A stretch of 17,330 nt of DNA from Candidatus Methylomirabilota bacterium (GTDB lineage Bacteria; Methylomirabilota; Methylomirabilia; Methylomirabilales; 2-02-FULL-66-22). Shown here one piece after another: positions 1-6,679 of this stretch (positions are counted from its first letter, which is position 1; every line of letters starts with the position of its first letter). The translations under genes were made by a program, and so were the position numbers. Under the pieces are notes generated by a model, which was not told where the DNA came from, did no database searches, and was given only the letters and a program-made list of their open reading frames with translations. Location: assembly GCA_016208645.1 (NCBI GenBank), contig JACQXP010000410.1:1-17330 (forward strand), in the 5' to 3' direction.

Positions 1-105
1 GCCGGCCGCCGGAGCGAGCGGATCGTGCATGTCCGTCCGGTCTTCGACCGCGAGGGCAAGAAGCCGCGCAAGGTCGAGACCATCAGCACGGGCCATTACC
101 TCTGA
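1..105 (+). CDS. arc: Proteasome-associated AAA+ ATPase (ARC/Mpa), C-terminal fragment
   Basis: Only the last 34 codons lie in the window; the gene enters from the left edge in frame 1 and stops at TGA 103-105. The fragment contains SERIVHVRPV and ends in STGHYL. Known actinobacterial Mpa/ARC proteins end in a similar ERIVYIR segment followed by GQYL, the tail with a penultimate Tyr that docks into pockets of the 20S proteasome alpha ring to open its gate. In the cell the hexameric ATPase unfolds pupylated proteins and feeds them to the proteasome. The identity rests on this short tail and on the next gene being Dop/PafA-family, the usual neighbour. The His in place of Gln in the tail is a mild variation. 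The AAA+ core cannot be inspected. Confidence 0.8.
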   Translation, partial: AGRRSERIVHVRPVFDREGKKPRKVETISTGHYL

Positions 106-265
106 GGACCCGTCCCGCCTCACCGATCCGGTAGCATTGCTCGGCCATCGCCGCAGGCGAGAGCGGGGCCCTGGCCGTCGTCAGGGGGACGGCGGCAGGC
201 AGAGGGGGCGACAGCGGCCGGCTGGGTTCTCACGCGCTGGGGGCCGGCGCGAAAGGACAGGACAC

Positions 266-1117
266 ATGGCCATTGAAAAGATCATGGGGAGCGAGACGGA
301 GGTGGGCATCACGGCCCGGGATACCTCCGGCTTCGACCCGGTGGGCAGCTCCATCTTCCTGATCAACGCGCTGCCCACGGGCCAGCCCCTCAAGGCCATG
401 TGGGATTATGCCGGGGAGAACCCGCTGCTGGATGCGCGCGGGTTCGAGGTGAGCGGCGAGCGGGAGCGGCCCAGCCAGCAGGACAACCGCGCCATCAACA
501 AGGTGCTGGAAAACGGCGGCCGCCTGTACGTGGACGGGGCCCACCCCGAGTACTCCACGCCCGAGACCACCAATGCCCGCGACCTGGTGATCTTCGAGAA
601 GGCGGGGGAGCGGCTGTTGGACCAGTGCCGCGAGGCGGCCAACAGCAAGCTGCCGCCGCCCCAGCAGCTCGTCGTCTACAAGAACAACACGGACGGGAAG
701 GGGAACAGCTACGGCTACCACGAGAACTACCTGGTGGCCCGCCGCGTCCCCTTCGAGAAGCTGGTGGAGGGCCTGACCCCCTTCCTGGTCTCGCGCATCA
801 TCTTCTGCGGCGCCGGGAAGGTGGGGGCGGAGAACGGGACCGAGCCCTGCGACTACCAGATCTCCCAGCGGGCCGATTTCTTCGAGACCTGGATCGGCCT
901 GGACACCATGGCCAAGCGGCCCATCATCAACACCCGCGACGAGCCCCACGCCGACGAGGAGAAGTACCGCCGCCTCCACGTCATCGTGGGGGACTCCAAC
1001 ATGTCCGAGGTGACGACCTACCTCAAGGTGGGGACCACGGCCATCGTGCTGGCCATGGTGGACGGGCCATCAAGGAGATTTCCCACGACACCACCTGCCG
1101 GCGGAAGGTCCGCCTGA
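266..1117 (+). CDS. dop: Dop (Pup deamidase/depupylase, PafA2 type), N-terminal part before a frameshift
   Basis: Dop deamidates the C-terminal Gln of Pup to Glu and removes Pup from substrates; it shares the glutamine-synthetase-like fold of the ligase PafA. The ATG at 266 follows a purine-rich GAAAGGACAGG. Visible family signatures are IMGSETEVGI (residues 6-15, nucleotide-site Glu), the Dop-type insert WDYAGENPLLDARGF (46-60), LYVDGAHPEYS with the expected catalytic Asp90, YKNNTDGKGNSYG and GYHENYL, and INTRDEPHADEEKYRRLHVIVGDSNMSE. The insert and NPLLDARGF favour Dop over PafA. Homology runs to about residue 265 (AIVLAMV), after which this frame gives about 18 unrelated residues (SRRFPTTPPAGG...) and stops at 1117. 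The rest of the protein continues in frame 1. As read, the product would be truncated. Confidence 0.9.
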   Translation: MAIEKIMGSETEVGITARDTSGFDPVGSSIFLINALPTGQPLKAMWDYAGENPLLDARGFEVSGERERPSQQDNRAINKVLENGGRLYVDGAHPEYSTPETTNARDLVIFEKAGERLLDQCREAANSKLPPPQQLVVYKNNTDGKGNSYGYHENYLVARRVPFEKLVEGLTPFLVSRIIFCGAGKVGAENGTEPCDYQISQRADFFETWIGLDTMAKRPIINTRDEPHADEEKYRRLHVIVGDSNMSEVTTYLKVGTTAIVLAMVDGPSRRFPTTPPAGGRSA

Positions 1118-2424
1118 AGCGGGGGAAGGAGTTCTCCGCCATCGAGCTGCAGCGGGAGTACCTGGAGCTGGCCCTGGAGTACTACGCCACGGCCGAGCAA
1201 TCCCCCCAGGTGAGCGACCTCCTGGAGCGGTGGCAGGCCGTCCTGGACCGGCTGAGCGAGGACCCCATGGCCTGCGCCCGGGAGCTGGACTGGGTCATCA
1301 AGAAGGAGCTGATCCACTCCTACATGGCCAAGAAGGGCATCGGCTTCGACGACCAGCGCATCAGCATGCTGGACCTGCAGTACCACGACATCCGCCAGGA
1401 CCGGGGCCTGTACAACACCCTCTCCCGCCAGGGGCACGTCGAGCGACTGACGAGCGACCAGGTGATCGAGGAGGCCATGATCGCCCCGCCCCAGACCACC
1501 CGGGCCAAGATCCGCTCCGACTTCATCAAGTTCGCCAACGAGCGGAACAAGTCCTACGACGTGGGCTGGTCCTACCTCAAGCTCAACGACCGCTACCAGC
1601 GCACCATCCTGTGCAAGGACCCCTTCAAGCCCAGCGACCCCCGCGTGGAGGAGATGATCGGCTCGTACTGAAAGCCGGCCGGCCCCTGCGCATGCCACGC
1701 GGGACCCTGAAGCCTCGTCTCTTCTAGCCTGGATACGGTCTCTGCCACAAGGACGCCAGAGGCGCCCGGCGGCCGGGCCCACGACCCGACCCAGCGGTCG
1801 GAGCTGGAACATCACATTTCCGGCGGTGATCGCGTAGGCTGGCGTGGTCGGCAGCCCGGCGGCGCGCAGCGCGCGGGCGACCCAGGTGTTGCAGGTGTTG
1901 AGCAGGTGGTACGTGCCGCGGGCCAGGTAGAAGGTGCTGCCGGGGTACTGCCCCGGAGCGAGCTTGATGACGCGCCCCTCGGCGTCCCGCGCGTACTCCT
2001 CGTGGACGAACCGTGCCAGCTCCTCGAACCCGCGGAGGGACACATCGAGGACCAGGATCTCGTCGGCGGCGGGGAAGTACTCTGCGGGTGGCTGGCTGAA
2101 CCCGGCGACGTGGAGCACGCTCTCGGTGGGGACGAACGCCGCCTTGAGCGCCATCGCCAGCGTCGGGTGCTCCGCGATGTAGAAGTCGCGGTTGCCCCAG
2201 GCGACCTCGAGGAAGGTCGACCCCGGGACGTCGCGGTGCTCGGGCCAGATCGCCTCGGGGATGTCGGCGCGGCGGACGACCAGGCCCGTGTGCCAGCCGT
2301 GGTCGACCACCCAGACCGTCTTCGTGCGCTCCGGCGCGGCGGGCGGGTACAGCGAGGCGATGGGGCCGTGGCAGCCGCTGGCGATGAGGACGGCGGCGAT
2401 GAGGATGAGGCAGACGCTGGGCAT
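1018..2424 (-). CDS. DUF2459 (TIGR02117-like) lipoprotein with a long unsupported C-terminal run-on
   Basis: Residues 1-18 look like a lipoprotein signal (hydrophobic LILIAAVLIASG before Cys18), although the -3 position is Ala and basic N-terminal residues are lacking. Residues 35-209 match what I know of the DUF2459 family: VWVVDHGWHTGLVV near the start, FLEVAWGNRDFY in the middle, and LNTCNTWVARALRAAGLP...TAGNVMFQLR at the end. The function is unknown; the family has been noted near urease genes and in envelope contexts. The family domain ends at about 1798, but this frame has no stop until 1018, adding about 260 residues that are antisense to dop. Another frame stops at about 1725, so a lost stop or frameshift at the 3' end is likely and the mature protein is probably about 210-240 residues. 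The start is ATG 2424. Confidence 0.7.
   Translation of the reverse strand: MPSVCLILIAAVLIASGCHGPIASLYPPAAPERTKTVWVVDHGWHTGLVVRRADIPEAIWPEHRDVPGSTFLEVAWGNRDFYIAEHPTLAMALKAAFVPTESVLHVAGFSQPPAEYFPAADEILVLDVSLRGFEELARFVHEEYARDAEGRVIKLAPGQYPGSTFYLARGTYHLLNTCNTWVARALRAAGLPTTPAYAITAGNVMFQLRPLGRVVGPAAGRLWRPCGRDRIQARRDEASGSRVACAGAGRLSVRADHLLHAGVAGLEGVLAQDGALVAVVELEVGPAHVVGLVPLVGELDEVGADLGPGGLGRGDHGLLDHLVARQSLDVPLAGEGVVQAPVLADVVVLQVQHADALVVEADALLGHVGVDQLLLDDPVQLPGAGHGVLAQPVQDGLPPLQEVAHLGGLLGRGVVLQGQLQVLPLQLDGGELLPPLQADLPPAGGVVGNLLDGPSTMASTMAVVPTLR
1063..1671 (+). pseudogene. dop: Dop C-terminal half, out of frame with the N-terminal half
   Basis: Reading frame 1 from about 1063 gives RAIKEISHDTT, then an intact 202-residue Dop/PafA C-terminal region ending at TGA 1669-1671. 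Recognisable blocks are LQREYLELALEY, SEDPMACARELDWVIKKEL, MLDLQYHDIRQDRGLYN, APPQTTRAKIRSDF and LKLNDRYQRTILCKDPF. By recalled alignment to PafA/Dop, the strand that should join AIVLAMVE to RAIKEIS (about 14 residues) is absent, so roughly 43 nt are missing between 1062 and 1063, which breaks the frame. The segment has no start codon or ribosome site of its own at the break. DPMxC and LQYxDxR-x-GLYN are Dop-like, while LNDxxQRTxLCKDPF is PafA-like. This may be an ancestral non-actinobacterial Dop form or, less likely, a dop-pafA chimera. An assembly error is possible. Confidence 0.8.
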
Positions 2425-2549
2425 TCCCCGGTCCCCTCGGGAATTCTATCTCCGGCCGCGGGGTATGATCCCGCCCCGGCAGGATTGGAACTCGTGACCC
2501 TCGACGACGCGCTCGCGGTGGCGATGTGGGCCGCCAACCGCCCCCAATT

Positions 2550-3035
2550 TCAGGCTGTTCGGTCTGTCGGGTTGGGATTTCCTACAGGGTCTTCGGAGGT
2601 ATTCGGGCGACCCCCTGCCGCTTCTTCCCGCCCCCGGGGGAAGAGCCGTTCCAGCTCCAGGGCCACCTGGGCGAGGGCCTTGAAGATGCCGTCGCAGTAG
2701 CGGCCCTCCGCGAAGTGGTGGCGGAAGTCACGCTCCGCCGCCTCCCAGAAGGTCTGGGGGGCGGCCCGCCGGACCTCCTCACCACCGACGATGGCGAAGG
2801 TGCGGCTGGGGGCGGAGACGTAGACGAGGACGGCCGTGGGGCGCTCGTCCTCGGGGAGATCCCACTGCCGGAAGAGGGCCTGGGCGCGGGCCTGGGGGTC
2901 TTTGCCCGCCCGCTCGTCAATGGAGAGGCCGATGCGCGCCCGGGTGTGCCGGCCCGCCTCGGCCAGGCCAATCTCGATCTGCTCCCGCTCTACGGCGGTG
3001 AGGAAGCGGCGACGGAACAGGTCGAACAGCGCCAC
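2550..3035 (-). CDS. TPM-domain protein (TPM_phosphatase/YgcG-like), cytosolic type
   Basis: A 161-residue protein starting at GTG 3035 (VALFDLFRRRFLT), five bases after the stop of the upstream aminotransferase gene, so the two are probably co-transcribed and translationally coupled. Residues 15-120 resemble the TPM fold: an N-terminal helix (EREQIEIGLAEAG), a RIGLSID strand, the central strand TAVLVYVSAPSRTFAIVGG, and the helix with FAEGRYCDGIFKAL near the end. TPM proteins (TLP18.3/Psb32/MOLO-1 group) are usually exported and membrane-anchored. This one shows no signal peptide or transmembrane segment. The Gly/Pro-rich tail after residue 135 looks disordered. The family has reported acid phosphatase activity in plants, but the bacterial role is unclear and I assign none here. 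Confidence 0.7.
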   Translation of the reverse strand: MALFDLFRRRFLTAVEREQIEIGLAEAGRHTRARIGLSIDERAGKDPQARAQALFRQWDLPEDERPTAVLVYVSAPSRTFAIVGGEEVRRAAPQTFWEAAERDFRHHFAEGRYCDGIFKALAQVALELERLFPRGREEAAGGRPNTSEDPVGNPNPTDRTA

Positions 3036-3040
3036 GCTGG

Positions 3041-4399
3041 TCAGGCGCGGTCGGGCAGGACGGCGGTGATGCCGTCCCGCACGATCGAGACGATCCGATC
3101 CACCTGGGCCTCGGTGATGACCAGGGGCGGGGCCAAGAGGAGGATGTCGCGGACGGTCCGGGTGAAGAGGCCCCGGACCTCCAGCTCGGCCTTCACCCGG
3201 CCGATGACGTTCTTCCCAGGGTCGAAGGCAGCCTTCGTCGCGCGATCCGCCACCAGCTCCACCGCGCACATCAGGCCCAGGCCGCGGACCTCGCCGACGG
3301 CCTTCAGGTCCAGCAGGGCGCGCAGTCCCGCCAAGAGGCGGGGCCCCATCCGGTCCGCCCGCACCACCAGGCCCTCCTTCTCCAGGATCTCCAAGTTCCG
3401 CAGCCCCACGGCACAGCAGGTGGGGTGGCCCGAGTAGGTGTAAGCGTGCATCCAGCGGTCGGCGTAGGGGACCGACAGCATGGCCTCGCGGATGGGCTCG
3501 GAAATCATGATCCCCCCGAGCGGCACATAGCCGCTGGTGATCCCCTTGGCGAAGGACAGGATGTCGGGCTGGACGCCCCAGCGGTCCAGGGCAAACCACC
3601 GGCCGGTGCGGCCGAAGCCGGTGATGACCTCGTCGGCGATGAAGAGGACGTCGTGCCTGGTGCAGATCTCACGGACGCGGGGGAAGTAGTCATCCGGCGG
3701 GACGATGATGCCGCCCGCGCCCTGGACCGGCTCGGCGATGAAGGCGGCCACCGTCTCGGGCCCCTCCCGGAGGATGGTCTCCTCCAGCATCCGCGCGGCC
3801 GCCTGCCCGACGCTCTCCCCGGGCTTCACCCCCTCGAAGCGGTAGGCGTAGGGCGCCACGGTGTGGACGAAGTGGGGCACGCGGGGCTCGAACATCTTGG
3901 TGTAGCCAGGGATGCCGGTGGCGCTCATGGTGGCCAGGGTGACACCGTGGTAGGCATACTGGCGGGCGATGATCTTCACCTTCTCCGGGCGGCCCCTGGC
4001 TTTCCAGTAGAACCGCGCCGTCTTGAAGGCGCTCTCGTTCGACTCGGCCCCCCCGCTGGTGAAGAAGACGGCGCGGAGGTTCGGGTAGGCGATCTCGGTC
4101 AGCCGGCGGGCCAGCCGGATGGCCGGCACGTTGGCCGAGCCCGCGTAGTTGGTGGAAAAGGCGAGGGTCGCCATCTGCTCGGCGGCCGCCTCGGCCAGTT
4201 CGCGGCGACCGTGGCCGACATTCACGTTCCAGAGGCAAGATAAGCCGTCAATGAATTCGCGTCCCGTCGCATCGGTCAGGGTGACACCGCTTCCCCGGAT
4301 CCAGACGTGTGGTTGCGCGTGGTCGGCCGGGTGGTACAGCGGGTGAAGGAGATGCTGTCGGTCCTGGGTGAGCAGCGCGGCGACATCCAGCGTGGTCAT
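3041..4399 (-). CDS. Class III PLP-dependent aminotransferase (omega-amino acid/aspartate aminotransferase family)
   Basis: A 452-residue fold-type I, class III aminotransferase. Visible hallmarks are CLWNVNVGHG (residues 55-64), the PLP phosphate-binding segment FTSGGAESNESA (113-124), the aromatic pair near YAYHG (148-152), the Asp that contacts the pyridine nitrogen in IADEVITGFGRTG (Asp256), and the Schiff-base Lys285 in SFAKGITSGYVPLGG. Length and layout fit omega-transaminases that move amino groups from omega-amino acids or polyamine-derived amines to pyruvate or 2-oxoglutarate. The exact donor cannot be told from the sequence. The start ATG 4399 has a strong AGGAGGG eight bases upstream. 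A sigma70-type promoter candidate lies about 75 bases further up. The TPM gene follows directly. Confidence 0.93.
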   Translation of the reverse strand: MTTLDVAALLTQDRQHLLHPLYHPADHAQPHVWIRGSGVTLTDATGREFIDGLSCLWNVNVGHGRRELAEAAAEQMATLAFSTNYAGSANVPAIRLARRLTEIAYPNLRAVFFTSGGAESNESAFKTARFYWKARGRPEKVKIIARQYAYHGVTLATMSATGIPGYTKMFEPRVPHFVHTVAPYAYRFEGVKPGESVGQAAARMLEETILREGPETVAAFIAEPVQGAGGIIVPPDDYFPRVREICTRHDVLFIADEVITGFGRTGRWFALDRWGVQPDILSFAKGITSGYVPLGGIMISEPIREAMLSVPYADRWMHAYTYSGHPTCCAVGLRNLEILEKEGLVVRADRMGPRLLAGLRALLDLKAVGEVRGLGLMCAVELVADRATKAAFDPGKNVIGRVKAELEVRGLFTRTVRDILLLAPPLVITEAQVDRIVSIVRDGITAVLPDRA

Positions 4400-4471
4400 G
4401 GATGATACCCTCCTGGAGGTGTGCCGGTTGTTGATGCCCTCTCCGGGAAATGGAACGACCGAAACACGGTC

Positions 4472-4501
4472 ATACTAGCCCGACGCTGCCCCGGATGTCC
4501 A
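4472..4501 (-). promoter_or_regulatory. Sigma70-type promoter candidate for the aminotransferase operon
   Basis: On the minus strand, TGGACA (4501-4496), an 18-nt spacer and TAGTAT (4477-4472) give a good -35/-10 pair reading toward the ATG at 4399. A short inverted repeat, GACCG-N5-CGGTC (4457-4471), lies directly downstream of the -10. It could be an operator or a 5' leader hairpin. This is a pattern match only. Confidence 0.4.
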
Positions 4502-4579
4502 GACCACCCGGCGATTCTGCCTGGATTGGTTTGCCTTCGTGGGCTATAAGTCTTGGGCGAGCCGTCAGCCATCGGGAAT

Positions 4580-4616
4580 GGGTGGGGTCGGGGGCCGGGG
4601 GTCAGGGGTCGGGGGG
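4580..4616 (+). repeat. G-run cluster with quadruplex potential in the pepA leader
   Basis: Six runs of three to six G occur within 37 bases (4580-4582, 4584-4587, 4590-4594, 4597-4601, 4605-4608, 4611-4616), separated by loops of one to three bases such as T, TC, CC and TCA. This exceeds the usual four-run G-quadruplex pattern, on the coding strand, ending about 14 bases before the AAGGAG ribosome site of the aminopeptidase gene. It also looks like a degenerate GGGGTC micro-repeat. Any effect on translation is inference. Confidence 0.6.
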
Positions 4617-4642
4617 TGCGAACTTTCGGAAAGGAGCGGGCC

Positions 4643-6169
4643 TTGGACATCCGGGTCGTGATCGGGGATGTGGTGAAGTTCCGGGGCGATGCCCTGGTGG
4701 TGAACATGTTCGAGGGCGTCAAGGCGCCGGGCGGTGCCGCGCGGGCGGTGGACGCGGCCCTGAGCGGCATCATCCGCAAGCTGATCCGGTCGGGCGAGGT
4801 GACCGGCAAGTGGGGAGAGCGGACGCTGATCCACGCCCTGGGGAAGCTGCCGGCGGATCGGATCCTGGTGATGGGGCTGGGGAAGCCGGAGGACTTCACC
4901 CTGGACCGCGTACGGATCGTCTCGGCCGAGGCGATCATGCACCTCCGGAAGATCGGCGCCCGCCGGGTCGGCACCATCGTCCACGGGGCCGGGACCCAAA
5001 TGGGTGCCCAGACGGGCCCCAGGGGCTTCAACGCCGCCCAGGCGGCGCAGGCGCTCTGCGAGGGGGCGCTGCTCGGCCTCTATCGGTTCGCCCGATATAA
5101 GAAGGATGTCGAGGACGCGAGAGAGATCGCCGGTCTCACCATCATCGAGCGGGATCGGGAAAAGCTGCGGGGCATGGCCGAGGCGGTTCGGCGCGGACGA
5201 ATCGTGGCCGAGGCCACCAACGCCGCCCGGGATCTCGTCAACGAGCCGGGGAATGCCCTGACCCCCACGGAGCTGGGCCGGCGCGCGAGGGATCTGGCCC
5301 GCCGGGCACGCCTGCGCTGCCGGTTGCTGGGCCCGCCGGAGCTCCGGCGGATGGGGGCGCGGGCGCTCCTGGGCGTCGCGCGGGGGAGCCACGAGCCGCC
5401 GCGGCTCATCGTCCTCGAATACCGCGGGGGCCGGCGGAACGGCCCGCACCTCGGCCTGGTGGGCAAGGGGATCACCTTCGACTCGGGAGGAATTTCCATC
5501 AAGCAGGCCGAGAACATGGAGGCCATGAAGGGAGACATGGCCGGGGCGGCCGCCGTCCTCGCCGCCACCTCTGCCATCGCGCGGTTGCAGCTCCCCATTC
5601 ACGTGACGGCCGTCGTGCCTGCGACGGAGAATCTCCCCAGCGGCACGGCCCTGAAGCCGGGGGACATCCTGCGGGCCATGAGCGGGAAGACCATCGAGGT
5701 GATCAACACCGACGCCGAGGGGCGGCTGGTGCTGGCCGACGCCCTGCACTACGCCCGCAGCCGCAGGGTGAGTCATCTCGTGGACGTGGCGACCCTGACC
5801 GGGGCCTGCGTGGTGGCCCTGGGGGCGCTGAACAGCGGGGCCTTCGCCAACAATCAGGCGCTGCTGGACACGGTGGTGGCCGCCGGCCGGGCCGCGGGAG
5901 AGAAGATCTGGCCCATGCCCATGGATGTCGAATACGACGAGCTGATCAAGAGCGACGTGGCCGAGATCAAGAACACGGGCGGCCGGAAGGGCGGGGCCAT
6001 CACGGCGGCCAAGTTCCTCCAGCACTTCGTGGGGGAGACGCCGTGGGTGCACGTGGACATCGCCGGGACGTTCGAGACGGACAAGGAGAAGGGCTACCAG
6101 GTGAAGGGCGGCACCGGCGTGATGGTGCGGACGCTCGTGAATCTGGCCGTAGAACTCCTGTCGGAGTAG
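4643..6169 (+). CDS. pepA: Leucyl aminopeptidase (M17, PepA family)
   Basis: Cytosolic two-metal exopeptidase that releases N-terminal residues from peptides. The TTG at 4643 is chosen because AAGGAG lies about seven bases upstream and the resulting 508-residue length fits the family; the open frame extends to 4553, but the extra residues (GWGRGPGVRGRG) come from the G-run leader. The N-terminal macro-like domain spans about residues 1-165, and the catalytic domain follows. Metal and catalytic residues are all present: VGKGITFDSGGISIK (Lys275, Asp280, Lys287), MKGDMAGAAAVL (Asp298) and the M17 signature NTDAEGRL (Asp357, Glu359, Arg361). The gene is monocistronic and convergent with the small gene at 6268-6495. 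A peptidase beside proteasome genes could suit peptide recycling, but the intervening genes are unrelated. Confidence 0.95.
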   Translation: MDIRVVIGDVVKFRGDALVVNMFEGVKAPGGAARAVDAALSGIIRKLIRSGEVTGKWGERTLIHALGKLPADRILVMGLGKPEDFTLDRVRIVSAEAIMHLRKIGARRVGTIVHGAGTQMGAQTGPRGFNAAQAAQALCEGALLGLYRFARYKKDVEDAREIAGLTIIERDREKLRGMAEAVRRGRIVAEATNAARDLVNEPGNALTPTELGRRARDLARRARLRCRLLGPPELRRMGARALLGVARGSHEPPRLIVLEYRGGRRNGPHLGLVGKGITFDSGGISIKQAENMEAMKGDMAGAAAVLAATSAIARLQLPIHVTAVVPATENLPSGTALKPGDILRAMSGKTIEVINTDAEGRLVLADALHYARSRRVSHLVDVATLTGACVVALGALNSGAFANNQALLDTVVAAGRAAGEKIWPMPMDVEYDELIKSDVAEIKNTGGRKGGAITAAKFLQHFVGETPWVHVDIAGTFETDKEKGYQVKGGTGVMVRTLVNLAVELLSE

Positions 6170-6264
6170 GCAATCGGGCAATTCGGCGACTTGGCAATTT
6201 GGCAATCAGGCGACCGGGCAGTTCCTAGTTGCCCAATTGCCGGAGTGCCGGAGTGCCTGAGTGC
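6169..6264 (+). repeat. GGCAAT-type micro-repeats with inverted arm and tandem octamers between convergent genes
   Basis: The gap between pepA and the convergent small gene is filled by short repeats: degenerate GGCAATxxGGCAA units (6169-6181 and 6193-6205), then an inverted copy TTGCCCAATTGCC (6229-6241), then three tandem octamers of the CGGAGTGC type (6241-6264). Either left arm can pair with 6229-6241 over 12 of 13 positions, giving a strong stem that could act as a bidirectional transcription end, although no long T tract is present. The units differ from one another and there are no unique spacers, so this is not a CRISPR array. Confidence 0.6.
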
Positions 6265-6267
6265 CGG

Positions 6268-6495
6268 CTAGACGACGACGCAGGTGATGGTTTTCCCGAC
6301 GCCGGTCACCGCCTGGATCTTGGACATGACGAGTTTGCCGATGGCTCCCGGGTCCTTGGCTTCCACGTAGGCGATGATATCGTAGGGCCCGGTGACCAGG
6401 TGAGCCGACTTCACGCCGGGGATCTTTGCGATCTTGGTGCAGGCCTGCAGCGCCTTCTTGGGTGCCGCCTCGATCAGGACGTATGCGGCCGCCAT
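6268..6495 (-). CDS. Stand-alone Lrp/AsnC ligand-binding (RAM) domain protein
   Basis: A 75-residue protein with no DNA-binding helix-turn-helix. The sequence AYVLIEAAPKKALQACTKIAKIPGVKSAHLVTGPYDIIAYVEAKD, followed by a C-terminal strand, matches the beta-alpha-beta RAM domain of Lrp/AsnC regulators (GVxxAxxVTGxYD is typical). Such stand-alone RAM proteins form oligomers, bind amino acids or related effectors and may modulate other proteins; the partner here is unknown. The start ATG 6495 is preceded by a very strong AGGAGGAGG. The gene is monocistronic, convergent with pepA and divergent from the HIT gene. Confidence 0.85.
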   Translation of the reverse strand: MAAAYVLIEAAPKKALQACTKIAKIPGVKSAHLVTGPYDIIAYVEAKDPGAIGKLVMSKIQAVTGVGKTITCVVV

Positions 6496-6619
6496 GGTTG
6501 CCTCCTCCTGGTTCGGGCCTTTTGATCTGTCGTGCTCGGTTTCCCTGGAGATTGGCAGGGCTCAGGTTACGATATCTAAAGCCGGGGAATCCCGCAAGGG
6601 AAAAGGTGCCAGAAACTCG

Positions 6620-6647
6620 TTGACAGGGCGGCCGCGTGTGGGATATT
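6620..6647 (+). promoter_or_regulatory. Sigma70-type promoter candidate for the HIT-MFS operon
   Basis: TTGACA (6620-6625) is followed after 16 bases by GATATT (6642-6647), or after 17 bases by ATATTC. A start site near 6655 would leave a leader of about 25 bases before the ATG at 6680. The perfect -35 stands out in this GC-rich DNA. Confidence 0.5.
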
Positions 6648-6679
6648 CAGCCGCGGACCCTCCGAATTGGAGCCGTTCC

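Noticed and set aside
1063..1671. Independent downstream gene rather than the second half of dop
   Set aside because: It has no start codon or ribosome site at the homology boundary, and its sequence continues the Dop/PafA family exactly where the first half stops.
1672..1811. Small pup gene after dop
   Set aside because: The only short frame (ATG 1692 to TAG 1727) gives 11 residues and no acidic helix or GGE/GGQ terminus.
2465..2510. tRNA-like 3' end on the minus strand (GAGTTCCAATC)
   Set aside because: It resembles a T-arm, but the stem has two mismatches, position 57 is a pyrimidine, and no acceptor or anticodon stem can be built. At best it is a decayed remnant.
4565..6205. 546-codon open frame on the minus strand opposite pepA
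   Set aside because: It is antisense to an M17 peptidase with all catalytic motifs; the composition (His, Arg, Gly, Pro rich) is that of a shadow frame.
6169..6264. CRISPR-like short repeats
   Set aside because: Units are 8-13 bases, degenerate and contiguous, without unique spacers or cas genes.
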